From assembly GCA_005772945.1 (NCBI GenBank), contig SXIE01000020.1, positions 1 to 17,734 on the forward strand: 17,734 bases of DNA, read 5' to 3'. Positions 8,901 to 15,183 of this stretch are shown in pieces; position 1 is the first letter of the stretch; the number at the start of each line of letters is the position of its first letter. Both the position numbers and the translations under genes were made by a program. Source of the stretch: Pseudomonadota bacterium (GTDB lineage Bacteria; Myxococcota; UBA9042; PHBI01). The notes under the pieces are model-generated. The model searched no databases and was not told where the DNA came from. It was given only the letters and a program-made list of their open reading frames with translations.

Positions 8901-9140
8901 GTCGCACCCAACGGCGGAGCGCCTGTGGCGGTGCCGGGCGCGACCTGCGCGGCCGACACGGCGTCCTCGAATCCGATCGGCTTCGAGACGGCGCCGGTCG
9001 TCACGAGCATGCGCTACGACATCACCACGTGGAAGGGCGCGAGCGTGAAGCTCGACCTCCTCTGGACCGCCAACGCGACGAACAACGCGGCCCTCGGCCT
9101 GGTGATCGACAATGTCGTCATTCGCTGCGATACGCCTTGA
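5994..9140 (+). CDS. Very cysteine-rich CDDxNPCT-repeat lipoprotein with C-terminal jelly-roll-like domains; probable N-terminal frameshift
   Basis: The open frame extends upstream to an ATG at 5946, and ATG 5994 is given here; neither has a ribosome binding site, and both leave a long acidic leader before the signal core FVAAIASCLVSVVAAC. A well-placed start (GGAG, then ATG 6055) lies in another frame and hits TAG at 6085; one extra C in the CCCC tract near 6068-6071 would join it to this frame as MALRTPFVAAIASC, so a one-base deletion or sequencing error is likely. About 95 cysteines fall between the lipobox and residue 685, in some 16 modules like C-D-D-x-N-P-C-T-x-D-x-C...G-x-C. A 193-residue super-repeat is visible (starts 6846 and 7425, with a divergent earlier copy). 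Two Cys-poorer beta-rich domains follow: about 685-875 (YAYVFVAPADGVCTFLEY) and about 876-1048 (LLLNEDFSD...LGLVIDNVVIRC, MAM/jelly-roll-like). It is presumably cell-surface; ligand unknown. Divergent from the lamin-tail gene. Confidence 0.85.
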   Translation: MIPFELESPPISPLRRAESPHGTSDPFVAAIASCLVSVVAACGDDKQRAAPDASEPAGIPCETAAECVGKVEIAQCQEVICNDAKRCDVGPVQDGTRCGDGLACTHPDYCLSGACYGPPLVCDDEDPCTKNSCDNKSGCFFTAQPNGPCDDHNACTANDQCHDGVCGGGDAIPGCCRFDGECGDDDPCTDDHCSENACVHTFNYAPCNDKNPCTLADHCAGDGTCGGEEQPCDDGNPCTIDHCNPATGQCEAAPAANGTACEDGNPCSIGDVCENSRCIAGPNACECTTDLDCVPSEDLDLCNGTLVCVTLHCVVNPLTVIACNPTGDTECVKATCDPRSGQCVPQPVADGTTCNDQNACSGGDACSDGLCLGDPPSCDDANPCTFDQCSPVHGCVHTPNALPCDDLDACTQNDTCAGGLCVGQAVPCDDQNPCTNDSCSPRSGCAFAPNTNTCDDNNACTSEDHCQGGVCAPGLDTCQCNTNADCAAQDPGNNCNGRLVCAADHVCKIDPTTAVACPAPTDPCLRAVCDALSGQCATVPVGDGAACNDGDGCTLADACKSGACVGTAKTCDDANPCTLDSCAAGVCKTAPAFDGQACADDGNACTEDVCVAGACGHPAVPNGLACAADANVCTKDVCVNGACGHPAVDDGLPCTDDGNSCTYDQCKAGTCSHVTNDPAPVTAGQCFPVKELKANTGRVVGAWTDCGVADQFDYSCAGPNCSHTGAISNWACADPAFYYMGANTGYEYAYVFVAPADGVCTFLEYEEGVKVQGNLFGVIDWFILAGGGQCDASECLAYVWENKKGDAICGGGQKTCSYKDFPVTAGQLFYLVADIYDGTTTGGHQSYKFPAGWTIEVQCKTGSALLLNEDFSDAVCSGCTASTTGAAACQNFGWHYIGGFGPTTQSYYLGDLKNNSLAGYDCGAQTASLQFPAVTLPPTATSCTLSFDLFSDLAAGDNGSCTNDTLAVRVAPNGGAPVAVPGATCAADTASSNPIGFETAPVVTSMRYDITTWKGASVKLDLLWTANATNNAALGLVIDNVVIRCDTP
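6044..6087 (+). other. Orphaned ribosome binding site and start codon of the cysteine-rich gene (out of frame)
   Basis: GGAG (6044-6047) is followed, 7 nt later, by ATG 6055. This reads MALRTPSSPP then TAG at 6085-6087. MALRTP is an ideal positively charged start for the hydrophobic signal core that continues in the downstream gene's frame. Adding one C to the 6068-6071 CCCC run fuses them exactly. It is interpreted as the true start, separated from its gene by a one-base deletion. Confidence 0.6.
6846..8003 (+). repeat. Two tandem 193-residue super-repeats inside the cysteine-rich gene
   Basis: Copy 1 begins at 6846 (CECTTDLDC...CNGTLVC) and copy 2 begins 579 bp later at 7425 (CQCNTNADC...CNGRLVC). 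They share the order of landmarks: GQCVPQPVADGTTC versus GQCATVPVGDGAAC, then CDDANPCTFDQC versus CDDANPCTLDSC. A more divergent copy seems to precede them from about 6170 (CETAAEC...DGTRCGDGLACT). This indicates growth of the gene by duplication of a multi-module block. Confidence 0.7.
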
Positions 9141-9177
9141 AGTTCGTGGTCTTGCGGCGATTTCTTTGCTGGGTGAT

Positions 9178-9199
9178 TGCGCGCGCGTCGGCGCGGGCA
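9178..9199 (+). terminator. Terminator-like hairpin after the cysteine-rich gene
   Basis: TGC-G-CGCGC (9178-9186) pairs with GCGCG-G-GCA (9191-9199) around a GTCG loop, with one G-G mismatch. It starts 38 nt after the TGA at 9138-9140 and has no T run next to it. A separate pyrimidine tract, CTCTTTCTTTTT (9309-9320), lies further downstream. Confidence 0.35.
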
Positions 9200-9330
9200 T
9201 AGAACGTAGTTGCCAGGAAAAAGCACGGCTCGCCCTCGATCACGAGAGTCGTGCTGGCATGCAACATCTCGAGGATGCGTCGAGCGCCAATTGCGGTGGC
9301 CGCCGCGCCTCTTTCTTTTTCGGGAGCCAC

Positions 9331-9369
9331 GAGGAGTTCGCCATGACGGGTCGAAACGGACGGGCATAG
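9331..9369 (+). other. Strong RBS, ATG and in-frame TAG at codon 9 of the DUF4215/lectin gene
   Basis: GAGGAG (9331-9336), 6 nt before ATG 9343, is the best translation start in the region. It encodes MTGRNGRA, then TAG (9367-9369), then continues in the same frame as LVGAAVLLCGTAAISGC. Together this is a textbook lipoprotein signal (charged N region, hydrophobic core, lipobox I-S-G-C) interrupted only by the stop. It could be a real nonsense mutation, a base-call error, or read-through. Confidence 0.75.
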
Positions 9370-9383
9370 CTTGTCGGAGCCGC

Positions 9384-10595
9384 AGTGCTCTTGTGCGGAA
9401 CGGCGGCCATCAGCGGCTGCGCCGACGATGCGAAGTGCGGCAACGCCAAGGTCGAGGGCCGCGAGGCGTGCGACGACGGCAACGACCTCGACACCGATGC
9501 GTGTACGAGCCAATGCGCCGTCGCGATGTGCGGCGACGGATTCGTCGGGCCCGGCGAGGAGTGCGACGACGCGAACGCGGTCGACTTCGACGGCTGCACG
9601 AACGCGTGCCGCACGCCGACCTGCGGCGACGGGATCCGCCAGGTGGTCGGCGGCACGGTCGAGGCGTGCGACGACGGCAACGCCGATACGAGCGACGGCT
9701 GTGCCGAATGCCAGGCGGCGACCTGCGGCGACGGCTTCGTGCACCTCGGGGTCGAGGCGTGTGACGATGGCAACGCCGACGACACCGACCGCTGCACGAG
9801 CGCCTGCCAGGTGGCGCGCTGCGGGGACGGCTTCGCCCAGCCGGGTGAGGCGTGCGACGACGGCAACCTCGACAACACGGACGCGTGCACGACAGGCTGT
9901 CAGGCGGCCGCGTGTGGCGACGGCTGGGTTCAGGGCGTGGACGATGGCGGCGAGGGGTGCGACGACGGCAACGCGTCCGATCACGACGCGTGCAGGAACG
10001 ATTGCAGCGTCAACACCTGCGGGGATGGCGCGGTGTTCGTCGGGGTCGAGGCCTGCGACGATGGCGACACGAACGACGCCAATGGGTGTCGCAACGACTG
10101 CGCGCTCGCGACCTGCGGCGATGGGGTCGAGCAAGCCGGCGAGGGGTGCGACGACGGCAACCTCGACGACCGCGACGGGTGCTTGACGACGTGCGTCGAC
10201 GCGCGCTGCGGCGACGGGTTCGCGCAGCCGGGCGAGGCCTGCGACGACGGCAACGCCAATGACAACGACGCTTGCACGAACGGCTGCGACCTCGCGGCGT
10301 GCGGCGATGGGCTCGTCAATAAGGGTGTCGAGGCGTGCGACGATGACAACGAGGTCGACACCGACGGCTGCGCCAAGTGCCAATGGGCGAGCTGCGGCGA
10401 TGGCTTCGTCGAAGCCGGCGTCGAGGAATGCGACGACGGGACGGCCAACGCGCTGGATGGCGCGTGCTTGCCGGGGTGCGTGAGCGCGTCGTGCGGCGAC
10501 GGCCTCGTCGAGAGCGGGGTCGAAGGCTGCGACGACGGCAACCTGGCGGACGGCGACTGGTGCTCGGGGACGTGCGCCAAGGAGTGCATCGCGGG
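9384..10595 (+). repeat. Array of twelve DUF4215 repeats (coding)
   Basis: Twelve roughly 93-105-bp units encode the recurring CGDG...CDDGN...C pattern. Units differ mainly between the two CxDG landmarks; repeats 5 and 9 share RCGDGFAQPGEACDDGN exactly, suggesting fairly recent duplication of part of the array. Confidence 0.8.
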
Positions 10596-10968
10596 CGACA
10601 AGAACACGCTCGGCGCCGACGGGATCTGCTACAGCTACTTCAGCGATGCGCTCGCGTGGGCCGATGCCCGCAACGTGTGCGCGGTGCTCGGGAGCCACCT
10701 GGCGAGCATCTCGTCGTCGGACGAAAACGGGGTCGTCAAGGGGCTCGTGACAGCGGGTCGGGCGTGGATCGGGCTGACCGATACGCTGAGCGCGGGGACG
10801 TGGCTCTGGATCGAGGGGCCCGAGGCGGTGCGCGTCCCGACGTTCCTCAACTTCTCGGCCGGGGCGCCGACGACGGGGCATTGCGCGTCGCTCGGGACCG
10901 ACGGCAAGTGGCTCGACAACGCCTGCACGACGGCGACGGCGTATGTGTGCGAACACGCGTGGGAGTGA
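9385..10968 (+). CDS. DUF4215 12-repeat protein with C-terminal C-type lectin-like domain (signal peptide split by a stop)
   Basis: The longest uninterrupted frame begins at GTG 9385 (GGAG 5 nt upstream), giving MLLCGTAAISGC, only the distal part of a lipoprotein signal; the natural start is probably ATG 9343, beyond an in-frame TAG at 9367. The body is twelve consecutive repeats of 30-35 residues fitting CGDGxVxxGxExCDDGNxxDxDxCxxxC (DUF4215, Myxococcus cysteine-rich repeats), to about residue 405. Residues about 415-526 form a C-type lectin-like domain: CYSYF...ALAWADARNVC, GSHLASISS, WIGL (461-464), GTWLWIEG, W509-L-D-N-A-C and final YVCEH. The calcium-site EPN/QPD motif is not evident (GAPT instead) and WND is WLDN, so classical calcium-dependent sugar binding is doubtful. 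It is expected at the cell surface, as a ligand-binding tip on a disulfide-rich stalk. The kelch gene follows after 7 bp, probably co-transcribed. Confidence 0.9.
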   Translation: MLLCGTAAISGCADDAKCGNAKVEGREACDDGNDLDTDACTSQCAVAMCGDGFVGPGEECDDANAVDFDGCTNACRTPTCGDGIRQVVGGTVEACDDGNADTSDGCAECQAATCGDGFVHLGVEACDDGNADDTDRCTSACQVARCGDGFAQPGEACDDGNLDNTDACTTGCQAAACGDGWVQGVDDGGEGCDDGNASDHDACRNDCSVNTCGDGAVFVGVEACDDGDTNDANGCRNDCALATCGDGVEQAGEGCDDGNLDDRDGCLTTCVDARCGDGFAQPGEACDDGNANDNDACTNGCDLAACGDGLVNKGVEACDDDNEVDTDGCAKCQWASCGDGFVEAGVEECDDGTANALDGACLPGCVSASCGDGLVESGVEGCDDGNLADGDWCSGTCAKECIAGDKNTLGADGICYSYFSDALAWADARNVCAVLGSHLASISSSDENGVVKGLVTAGRAWIGLTDTLSAGTWLWIEGPEAVRVPTFLNFSAGAPTTGHCASLGTDGKWLDNACTTATAYVCEHAWE

Positions 10969-10975
10969 GGGCGCC

Positions 10976-11344
10976 ATGACGTGCCCAACCCTGCATCTTC
11001 GGGCCGGAGTCGGCCTCGTCGCCGCCGCCCTTCTGGGCGCCGCGGGACTCGCGGCGTGTGGTAGCGACCCCGCGTGCGGCAACGGGCGCGTCGAGGCGGG
11101 CGAGGCCTGCGACGACGGCGACGATGACGACACGAACTCGACGAGTTCTCGGCGCTGGTGCAGCTCAATCCGGCCGAGAACGTGCCGGGCGGCAAGCTCA
11201 CGGCGACGTCGCTCGGGACCGCACGCCGTGCGCCCGTGGCGCTGGTCGGCTCGGTCACCAAGACCGCGCGTTTTCTCTATGCATTGGGTGGCGATAGCGG
11301 CGCGACCTCGGGCGCATTGGCGACCATCGAGATCGCGTCGCTGA
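10976..11344 (+). pseudogene. 5' fragment of the kelch lipoprotein gene: lipoprotein signal and partial DUF4215 repeat, then frameshift
   Basis: ATG 10976 follows GAGGG (10967-10971) and lies 7 bp after the lectin gene's TGA. It encodes a good lipoprotein signal, MTCPTLHLRAGVGLVAAALL then GAAGLAAC (lipobox L-A-A-C28), followed by one DUF4215 start, CGNGRVEAGEACDDGDDDDT. The frame then becomes Arg/Ser-rich nonsense and ends at TGA 11342-11344. The propeller domains continue in the frame one base back, which is open from 11128. One added base between about 11128 and 11145 (for example AAC-CTC-GAC-GAG) would read DDTNLDEFSALVQLNP and restore a single gene. Real mutation, sequencing error or programmed shift cannot be separated here; no classic slippery heptamer was seen. 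Confidence 0.75.
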
Positions 11345-12558
11345 CGCCGTTCGGCGATCTGGGAACCTTCCGCGCGGCCGCCAAGCCGCTGCCCGCGGCG
11401 CGGACCTTCGCGGGCGGCGCGGCTATCGGGCGCTTCCTCTATCTGGTGGGTGGGGATACCGGCGGCGGCGCGACGACGTCGGTGGTGCGGGCCGAGGTCC
11501 TGCGAACCGAGGACACGCCCGAGATCGACGGTGACCTGCAGATCGCGCTCGATCCCGCCGGCTTGGCGCCGGGGCTCTGGTACTACCAGGTGAGCGCGGT
11601 GATGGCCGGGGACGACGCCGACAATCCGGGTGGCGAGACGCTGCCGAGCGAGCCTTTGCCCATCCAGGTTCCGCCCTGGGCGCCCGACCATTTCCGCGTG
11701 ACGTTCCGCTGGACGCCGGTCGCCGGGGCCACGCAGTACCGCATCTACCGCAGCCCGGGCCCCGGTGGCGGGCTGGCGGGTGTCAGGCTCATCGGCAAGG
11801 TCGACGCGCCCGCGGTGGTCTTCAGCGACGCCTTCGCGCCCGCCGACGCGAACGAGCGTCCGCGCCAGCTCGGCGACCTCGGCGAATGGGATACGCGCAT
11901 GCCGAGCCTGGGGACCGCGCGCGCCGAGTTCGGGCTCGCCGTCGCGACCGATCCGAAGGACCGCGCCATCCGGCACCTCTACGCCGTCGCGGGTCGCTCG
12001 GCCGGCGCGAACGTCGGCAGTTACGAGGTGCTCACGATCACGCTCGGGGCCGACGGCTCCCAGGCGGTCGGCGCGAGCTGGGCTTCGGGCGGCGCCAACA
12101 CCCTCGCGCTCAAGCGCGGGCTGGCGGCCTATGCGGCGGATGCCACCGTGAACGCCGACACCTTCGATCTCGACGAGACCTGGATCTACGCGGGATCCGG
12201 CATCGGCACCGCGGCGGACGCCGCTCGTTTCCAGTCGGCGCGGGTCTTGGCCGGTGGGCTCCTGGGCAACTGGCAGACCGCCTTCACCGGCAACGTCGGC
12301 AAGTCCGGCTACGGGGGCGTCGCCGCGTCGAGCCAGCTGTTCGTGATGGGCGGCAGCTCGACCGGGGCGCCGTCCGACGACCGCGACTCGGGCTTGGTGC
12401 AGGCCGGCGGCTTCCTCAACAACGTCAACGCCACGAGCTTTGCGCTCGACCACGTACGCGCGCTGATGGGCGCGACGCTGGGCAGCGGCCGCATCTTCCT
12501 GGTCGGCGGGGTCGACGGTGCGGGGGCCCTCAAGAGCATCGAGTCGTCGGTCTGGTGA
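11158..12558 (+). CDS. Kelch-like beta-propeller protein with fibronectin-III-like insert (main part of a frameshifted lipoprotein gene)
   Basis: The frame is open from 11128; GTG 11158 is only its first formal start and has no signal peptide, so the product as drawn would stay in the cytoplasm unless joined to the lipoprotein start at 10976. Kelch-type strands recur: FLYALGG (39-45), FLYLVGG (93-99), HLYAVAG (273-279), WIYAGSG, QLFVMGG and RIFLVGG near the C terminus, consistent with a galactose-oxidase/kelch propeller. Residues about 136-225 look like fibronectin-III material (GLWYYQVSAVMAG; FRWTPVAGATQYRIYRSPGP) inserted between blades. No galactose oxidase copper-site motif was recognised, so a binding role is more likely than catalysis (inference). 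It is the last gene of the rightward set and converges on murI, with a hairpin in the gap. Confidence 0.82.
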   Translation: MQLNPAENVPGGKLTATSLGTARRAPVALVGSVTKTARFLYALGGDSGATSGALATIEIASLTPFGDLGTFRAAAKPLPAARTFAGGAAIGRFLYLVGGDTGGGATTSVVRAEVLRTEDTPEIDGDLQIALDPAGLAPGLWYYQVSAVMAGDDADNPGGETLPSEPLPIQVPPWAPDHFRVTFRWTPVAGATQYRIYRSPGPGGGLAGVRLIGKVDAPAVVFSDAFAPADANERPRQLGDLGEWDTRMPSLGTARAEFGLAVATDPKDRAIRHLYAVAGRSAGANVGSYEVLTITLGADGSQAVGASWASGGANTLALKRGLAAYAADATVNADTFDLDETWIYAGSGIGTAADAARFQSARVLAGGLLGNWQTAFTGNVGKSGYGGVAASSQLFVMGGSSTGAPSDDRDSGLVQAGGFLNNVNATSFALDHVRALMGATLGSGRIFLVGGVDGAGALKSIESSVW

Positions 12559-12584
12559 GCGACGGCTCGGGCGACCGAGCGCTC
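12557..12584. terminator. Hairpin in the convergent gap between the kelch gene and murI
   Basis: GCTCGG (12565-12570) pairs with CCGAGC (12575-12580) around a GCGA tetraloop (GNRA type). The stem is extended by GAGC (12557-12560) and GCTC (12581-12584) across a 4-nt bulge. It sits between convergent stop codons and lacks T runs on either side; a bidirectional terminator is likely. Confidence 0.5.
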
Positions 12585-12594
12585 ACGATCGACG

Positions 12595-13425
12595 CTACAG
12601 ATCCACCTGGAACACCGGCGCGACGTCCTCGCCGAAGAAGACCGAGCCGACGCGCCCGAAGCGCTCGGCCGCATCCGTACAGAAGAAGCTCTTGCGGCCG
12701 TCGCGCGCGGGGGCGTGGAGTTCGCGCGTGGTGAGGAGCCCCTCGAGCTCGCTCGCGACCACCTCGGCGGAGTCGACGAGCGTGATCGGGGCCGCCTGCG
12801 AATACTTTGTACTCAAAACATCCGCGATGAGCGGCTTGAACACCGGGTAGTGCGTACATCCGAGCACGATCGTGTCGACGCCGGCAGCGACGAACGGCTC
12901 GAGGTACGTCTCGAGCGTCAGCCGCGCAACGGGATGCTCGACCCAGCCCTCTTCGGCCAGCGGCACCATGAGCGGCCAAGGGCGCGCCACGACGCGTGCC
13001 GCGAGCTCGCTCGGACTCCAGCCGAACTGCGCCGCGAGCGAGCGCTGATACGCGCCCGAGCGAATCGTCGCCTCGGTGCCGGCGATGCCGATGCGACCGC
13101 CGTGCGTCGCCTCCCGCGCGGCCCGCGCGCCGGGATCGATCACCCCGAGGACGGGTAAATCCGTGTGCGAGCGCAGGCTCTCGAGCGCATGCGCCGACGC
13201 CGTGTTGCACGCGACCACGACCGCCTTGATCGGGTAGCGCAAGAGCAGATCCACCGCGCGCTCCGAGTAGCGCACGACGGTCGCGGCCGACTTCGTGCCG
13301 TAGGGCAGCCGCGCGGTGTCACCGAGGTAGATGAGATCCTCGGCCGGCAGGCGCCGCGCGATGGCCCGCGCCACCGTCAGCCCGCCGATCCCCGAGTCGA
13401 AGATACCGATGGCGGCGCGGTGCAT
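12595..13425 (-). CDS. murI: Glutamate racemase
   Basis: MurI interconverts L- and D-glutamate in the cytoplasm, supplying D-glutamate for peptidoglycan. The 276-residue length is normal for the family. The N terminus carries IGIFDSGIGG with catalytic-region Asp10-Ser11. The two catalytic cysteines are in ACNTAS (Cys73) and GCTHYP (Cys190, followed by Thr-His192). YLGDTARLPYGTKS (33-46) and VIDPG (95-99) are also family hallmarks. ATG 13425 is preceded by GGAG at 6-nt spacing. The gene starts 15 bp after the VKOR-DsbA stop, so it is probably the last gene of that leftward operon; no functional link to disulfide formation is evident, though both concern the envelope. Confidence 0.97.
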   Translation of the reverse strand: MHRAAIGIFDSGIGGLTVARAIARRLPAEDLIYLGDTARLPYGTKSAATVVRYSERAVDLLLRYPIKAVVVACNTASAHALESLRSHTDLPVLGVIDPGARAAREATHGGRIGIAGTEATIRSGAYQRSLAAQFGWSPSELAARVVARPWPLMVPLAEEGWVEHPVARLTLETYLEPFVAAGVDTIVLGCTHYPVFKPLIADVLSTKYSQAAPITLVDSAEVVASELEGLLTTRELHAPARDGRKSFFCTDAAERFGRVGSVFFGEDVAPVFQVDL

Positions 13426-13440
13426 CGCGAGCTCCGAAGA

Positions 13441-14697
13441 TCAGTTGCCGGCTTGGGTTTTCTTTTCGAGCAGGGCCTCGAAGAAGTCGCGATCGCGTGC
13501 GCCGCCGACGAGCTCGCCGTTGACGAAGACCGCCGGCGTGCCCTCGATCTTGGCCGCGATCCCGGCCTCGATGTCGGCCTTCACGTGCGCGAGCGTCGCC
13601 GGCGCGGCCGCGCACGCCGTGAGCGCGTCGGCGTCGACGCCGATTCCGGCGAGCTTGCCGAGAAGCTCCGGTTGGAGCGCCGTCGGGTGGTCGAACAGGA
13701 TCTTGGCGGTCTCGGAGAATCGGCCCTGCTGGTGCGCGCAGGCGGCAAAGCGCGCCAGCTCGCAAGCGCGTTCATGAAACGGGCGATCGATCATGCGGTT
13801 GCACGCCTGGTCGAGCGGAAAGCTGAAGAACGTGAGGCGCACATCTTCCGGGTGCGCGGCGCGAAACCCTTCGAGCGTGTGGAAGAGCAGCTTGCAGTGC
13901 GGGCACTGGAAGTCCGCGAACTCGACGATCTGCAGCCGGGCCTTCTCGGGCCCGACCGTCGGGCGTGCGACGAGGTCGAAGGTCCGCGGTGCATCGGGCG
14001 TCGCATGCGCCTTGGCCGCGGCGACGACCGCGCGCTCGTCGTCGAGTGCCGTCTGATACGCGAAGAACCCGAGGCCCCCAACCCCGAGAAACACCGCGAC
14101 CGTGACGGCCATCAGGCGCGACCAGGCCGCTCCGAACATGCCTCTCGCGTGCGCCGCCAAAGGCTCGCCGCGCGTCACGAGCGCACCGATGAGGAGCACC
14201 GCGTTGACGGCGTAAAGCACGGTACAGAGAAGGCACAGCCCGGAGACCTCGGTCCCACTCGGGTCCAGCTTGGGCACGAGCGAGTAGACCGCGAGCGCGA
14301 TCGACACCAGCACCGACGGCAACGCCAACCCGAATTGGAGGCGTCGCACCGTGCGGTCCGTCGCGCTGCCGGCCGTCGCGCGATGCCGAACGACGGTCAA
14401 GACGAGGAACGTCAGATAGAACGACGCCGCCACCAGCGAGATCGGCACGCCGGCGCAGTGGCCCGGCGGCAGCTCCGAAAGCGGCGACCAAAACGACGCG
14501 CCGCACCCGCTTTGGGGGCCGCACACGGCGCCCTCGAACGCAGCCGGATCCGCGCAATACCCGAAGTGCTCCCAGGTCTGGATGACCGAAATCACCAGTC
14601 CCGCCAGGCAGGCGATCGCGAGCACGAGGGTCGTCGCCACGCGCGTACCCGGAGTCGAACGGCGTGCGGTCTCGGACATCGTCGACGCCCCTGCCAT
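13441..14697 (-). CDS. VKOR-DsbA fusion: disulfide-forming membrane protein
   Basis: A 418-residue protein coupling a vitamin K epoxide reductase (VKOR/DsbB-equivalent) domain to a periplasmic DsbA-like thioredoxin domain. TM1 is about 19-41; the loop carries Cys48, Cys59, Cys65 and Cys81, with GVPISLV starting the next helix (83-103); further helices are about 122-142, 157-173 and 194-214. The quinone-side CxxC is C155-L-L-C158. The thioredoxin part (about 238-415) has VEFADFQC265-P-H-C268 and the cis-proline loop GTP388AVFVNG. Known VKOR homologues oxidise DsbA partners and pass electrons to quinone; in this fusion both steps are in one chain. ATG 14697 overlaps the cytochrome stop (ATGA), indicating translational coupling; an internal ATG at 14679 (MSETARRS) is an alternative. 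Upstream in-frame codons lie inside the cytochrome gene and are not used. Likely substrates include the neighbouring Cys-rich lipoproteins (inference). Confidence 0.95.
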   Translation of the reverse strand: MAGASTMSETARRSTPGTRVATTLVLAIACLAGLVISVIQTWEHFGYCADPAAFEGAVCGPQSGCGASFWSPLSELPPGHCAGVPISLVAASFYLTFLVLTVVRHRATAGSATDRTVRRLQFGLALPSVLVSIALAVYSLVPKLDPSGTEVSGLCLLCTVLYAVNAVLLIGALVTRGEPLAAHARGMFGAAWSRLMAVTVAVFLGVGGLGFFAYQTALDDERAVVAAAKAHATPDAPRTFDLVARPTVGPEKARLQIVEFADFQCPHCKLLFHTLEGFRAAHPEDVRLTFFSFPLDQACNRMIDRPFHERACELARFAACAHQQGRFSETAKILFDHPTALQPELLGKLAGIGVDADALTACAAAPATLAHVKADIEAGIAAKIEGTPAVFVNGELVGGARDRDFFEALLEKKTQAGN

Positions 14698-15143
14698 CAG
14701 TAGCCCTTGGGGGCCGCCGGCGCCGCCGGTGCGCGCACCAGCGACCGCAGGTGGGCCAAGAGATCGCGCAGCTCCTGGTCTTTCAGCGAGAACGACGGCA
14801 TCTGCGCGCCGCGCCCCGTCCGCACGGTCTTGACGACGGTCGCGTCGCGCACCGAGGCCTGCCACGCCGCGCTCGTCATGTCGATGCCCGCCGACTCGCC
14901 GAGTCCATGCCCCTCGGCGCCATGGCAGCGCGCGCAGTTCGCGGCGAAGAGCGGCGCCCCACGCACCTTGTCGCCGAGCGACGCCTTGATGCCGGCCTGG
15001 AACATGGCCGGGTCGCAGGCGCCTTCGGGATAGCAGCGCTCGAGCGGCGTGTCACCGAGGTCACCGCGGTCGCAGGCGACCATCGCGGCAGCGGTCACGA
15101 GCGCTAAGAAGGCGGTAGCGAGCTTGGGGAGCGCGTTTCGCAT
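14697..15143 (-). CDS. Lipoprotein monohaem cytochrome c
   Basis: A 148-residue protein with a lipoprotein signal (A-M-V-A-C24). The haem c attachment site is C70-A-R-C73-H74, and Met115 in GRGAQMPSF is the likely sixth ligand, as in class I cytochromes c. Two further cysteines (37 and 43) could form a disulfide. It is a small electron carrier anchored in the envelope. ATG 15143 lacks a clear ribosome binding site. The TGA overlaps the ATG of the VKOR-DsbA gene. This coupling invites the idea that the two share an electron path, but quinone is the usual VKOR acceptor and no direct evidence is present. Confidence 0.92.
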   Translation of the reverse strand: MRNALPKLATAFLALVTAAAMVACDRGDLGDTPLERCYPEGACDPAMFQAGIKASLGDKVRGAPLFAANCARCHGAEGHGLGESAGIDMTSAAWQASVRDATVVKTVRTGRGAQMPSFSLKDQELRDLLAHLRSLVRAPAAPAAPKGY

Positions 15144-15183
15144 CGGTTGAATGGGCTAGCACGCGGCAAGCGCGGGGGCAAGG

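Noticed and set aside
5988..9200. Minus-strand open frame of 1070 codons opposite the cysteine-rich gene
   Set aside because: Low-complexity Val/Ala/Arg sequence mirroring GAC/TGC-rich coding on the plus strand; no recognisable domain.
9118..12453. Minus-strand open frame of 1111 codons opposite the lectin and kelch genes
   Set aside because: No motif or signal, and it spans two well-supported genes on the other strand. Same composition effect.
14698..14865. Longer N terminus for the VKOR-DsbA protein
   Set aside because: The extra 56 codons lie inside the cytochrome c gene and are Arg/Ala-rich; the ATGA overlap start at 14697 gives a normal topology.
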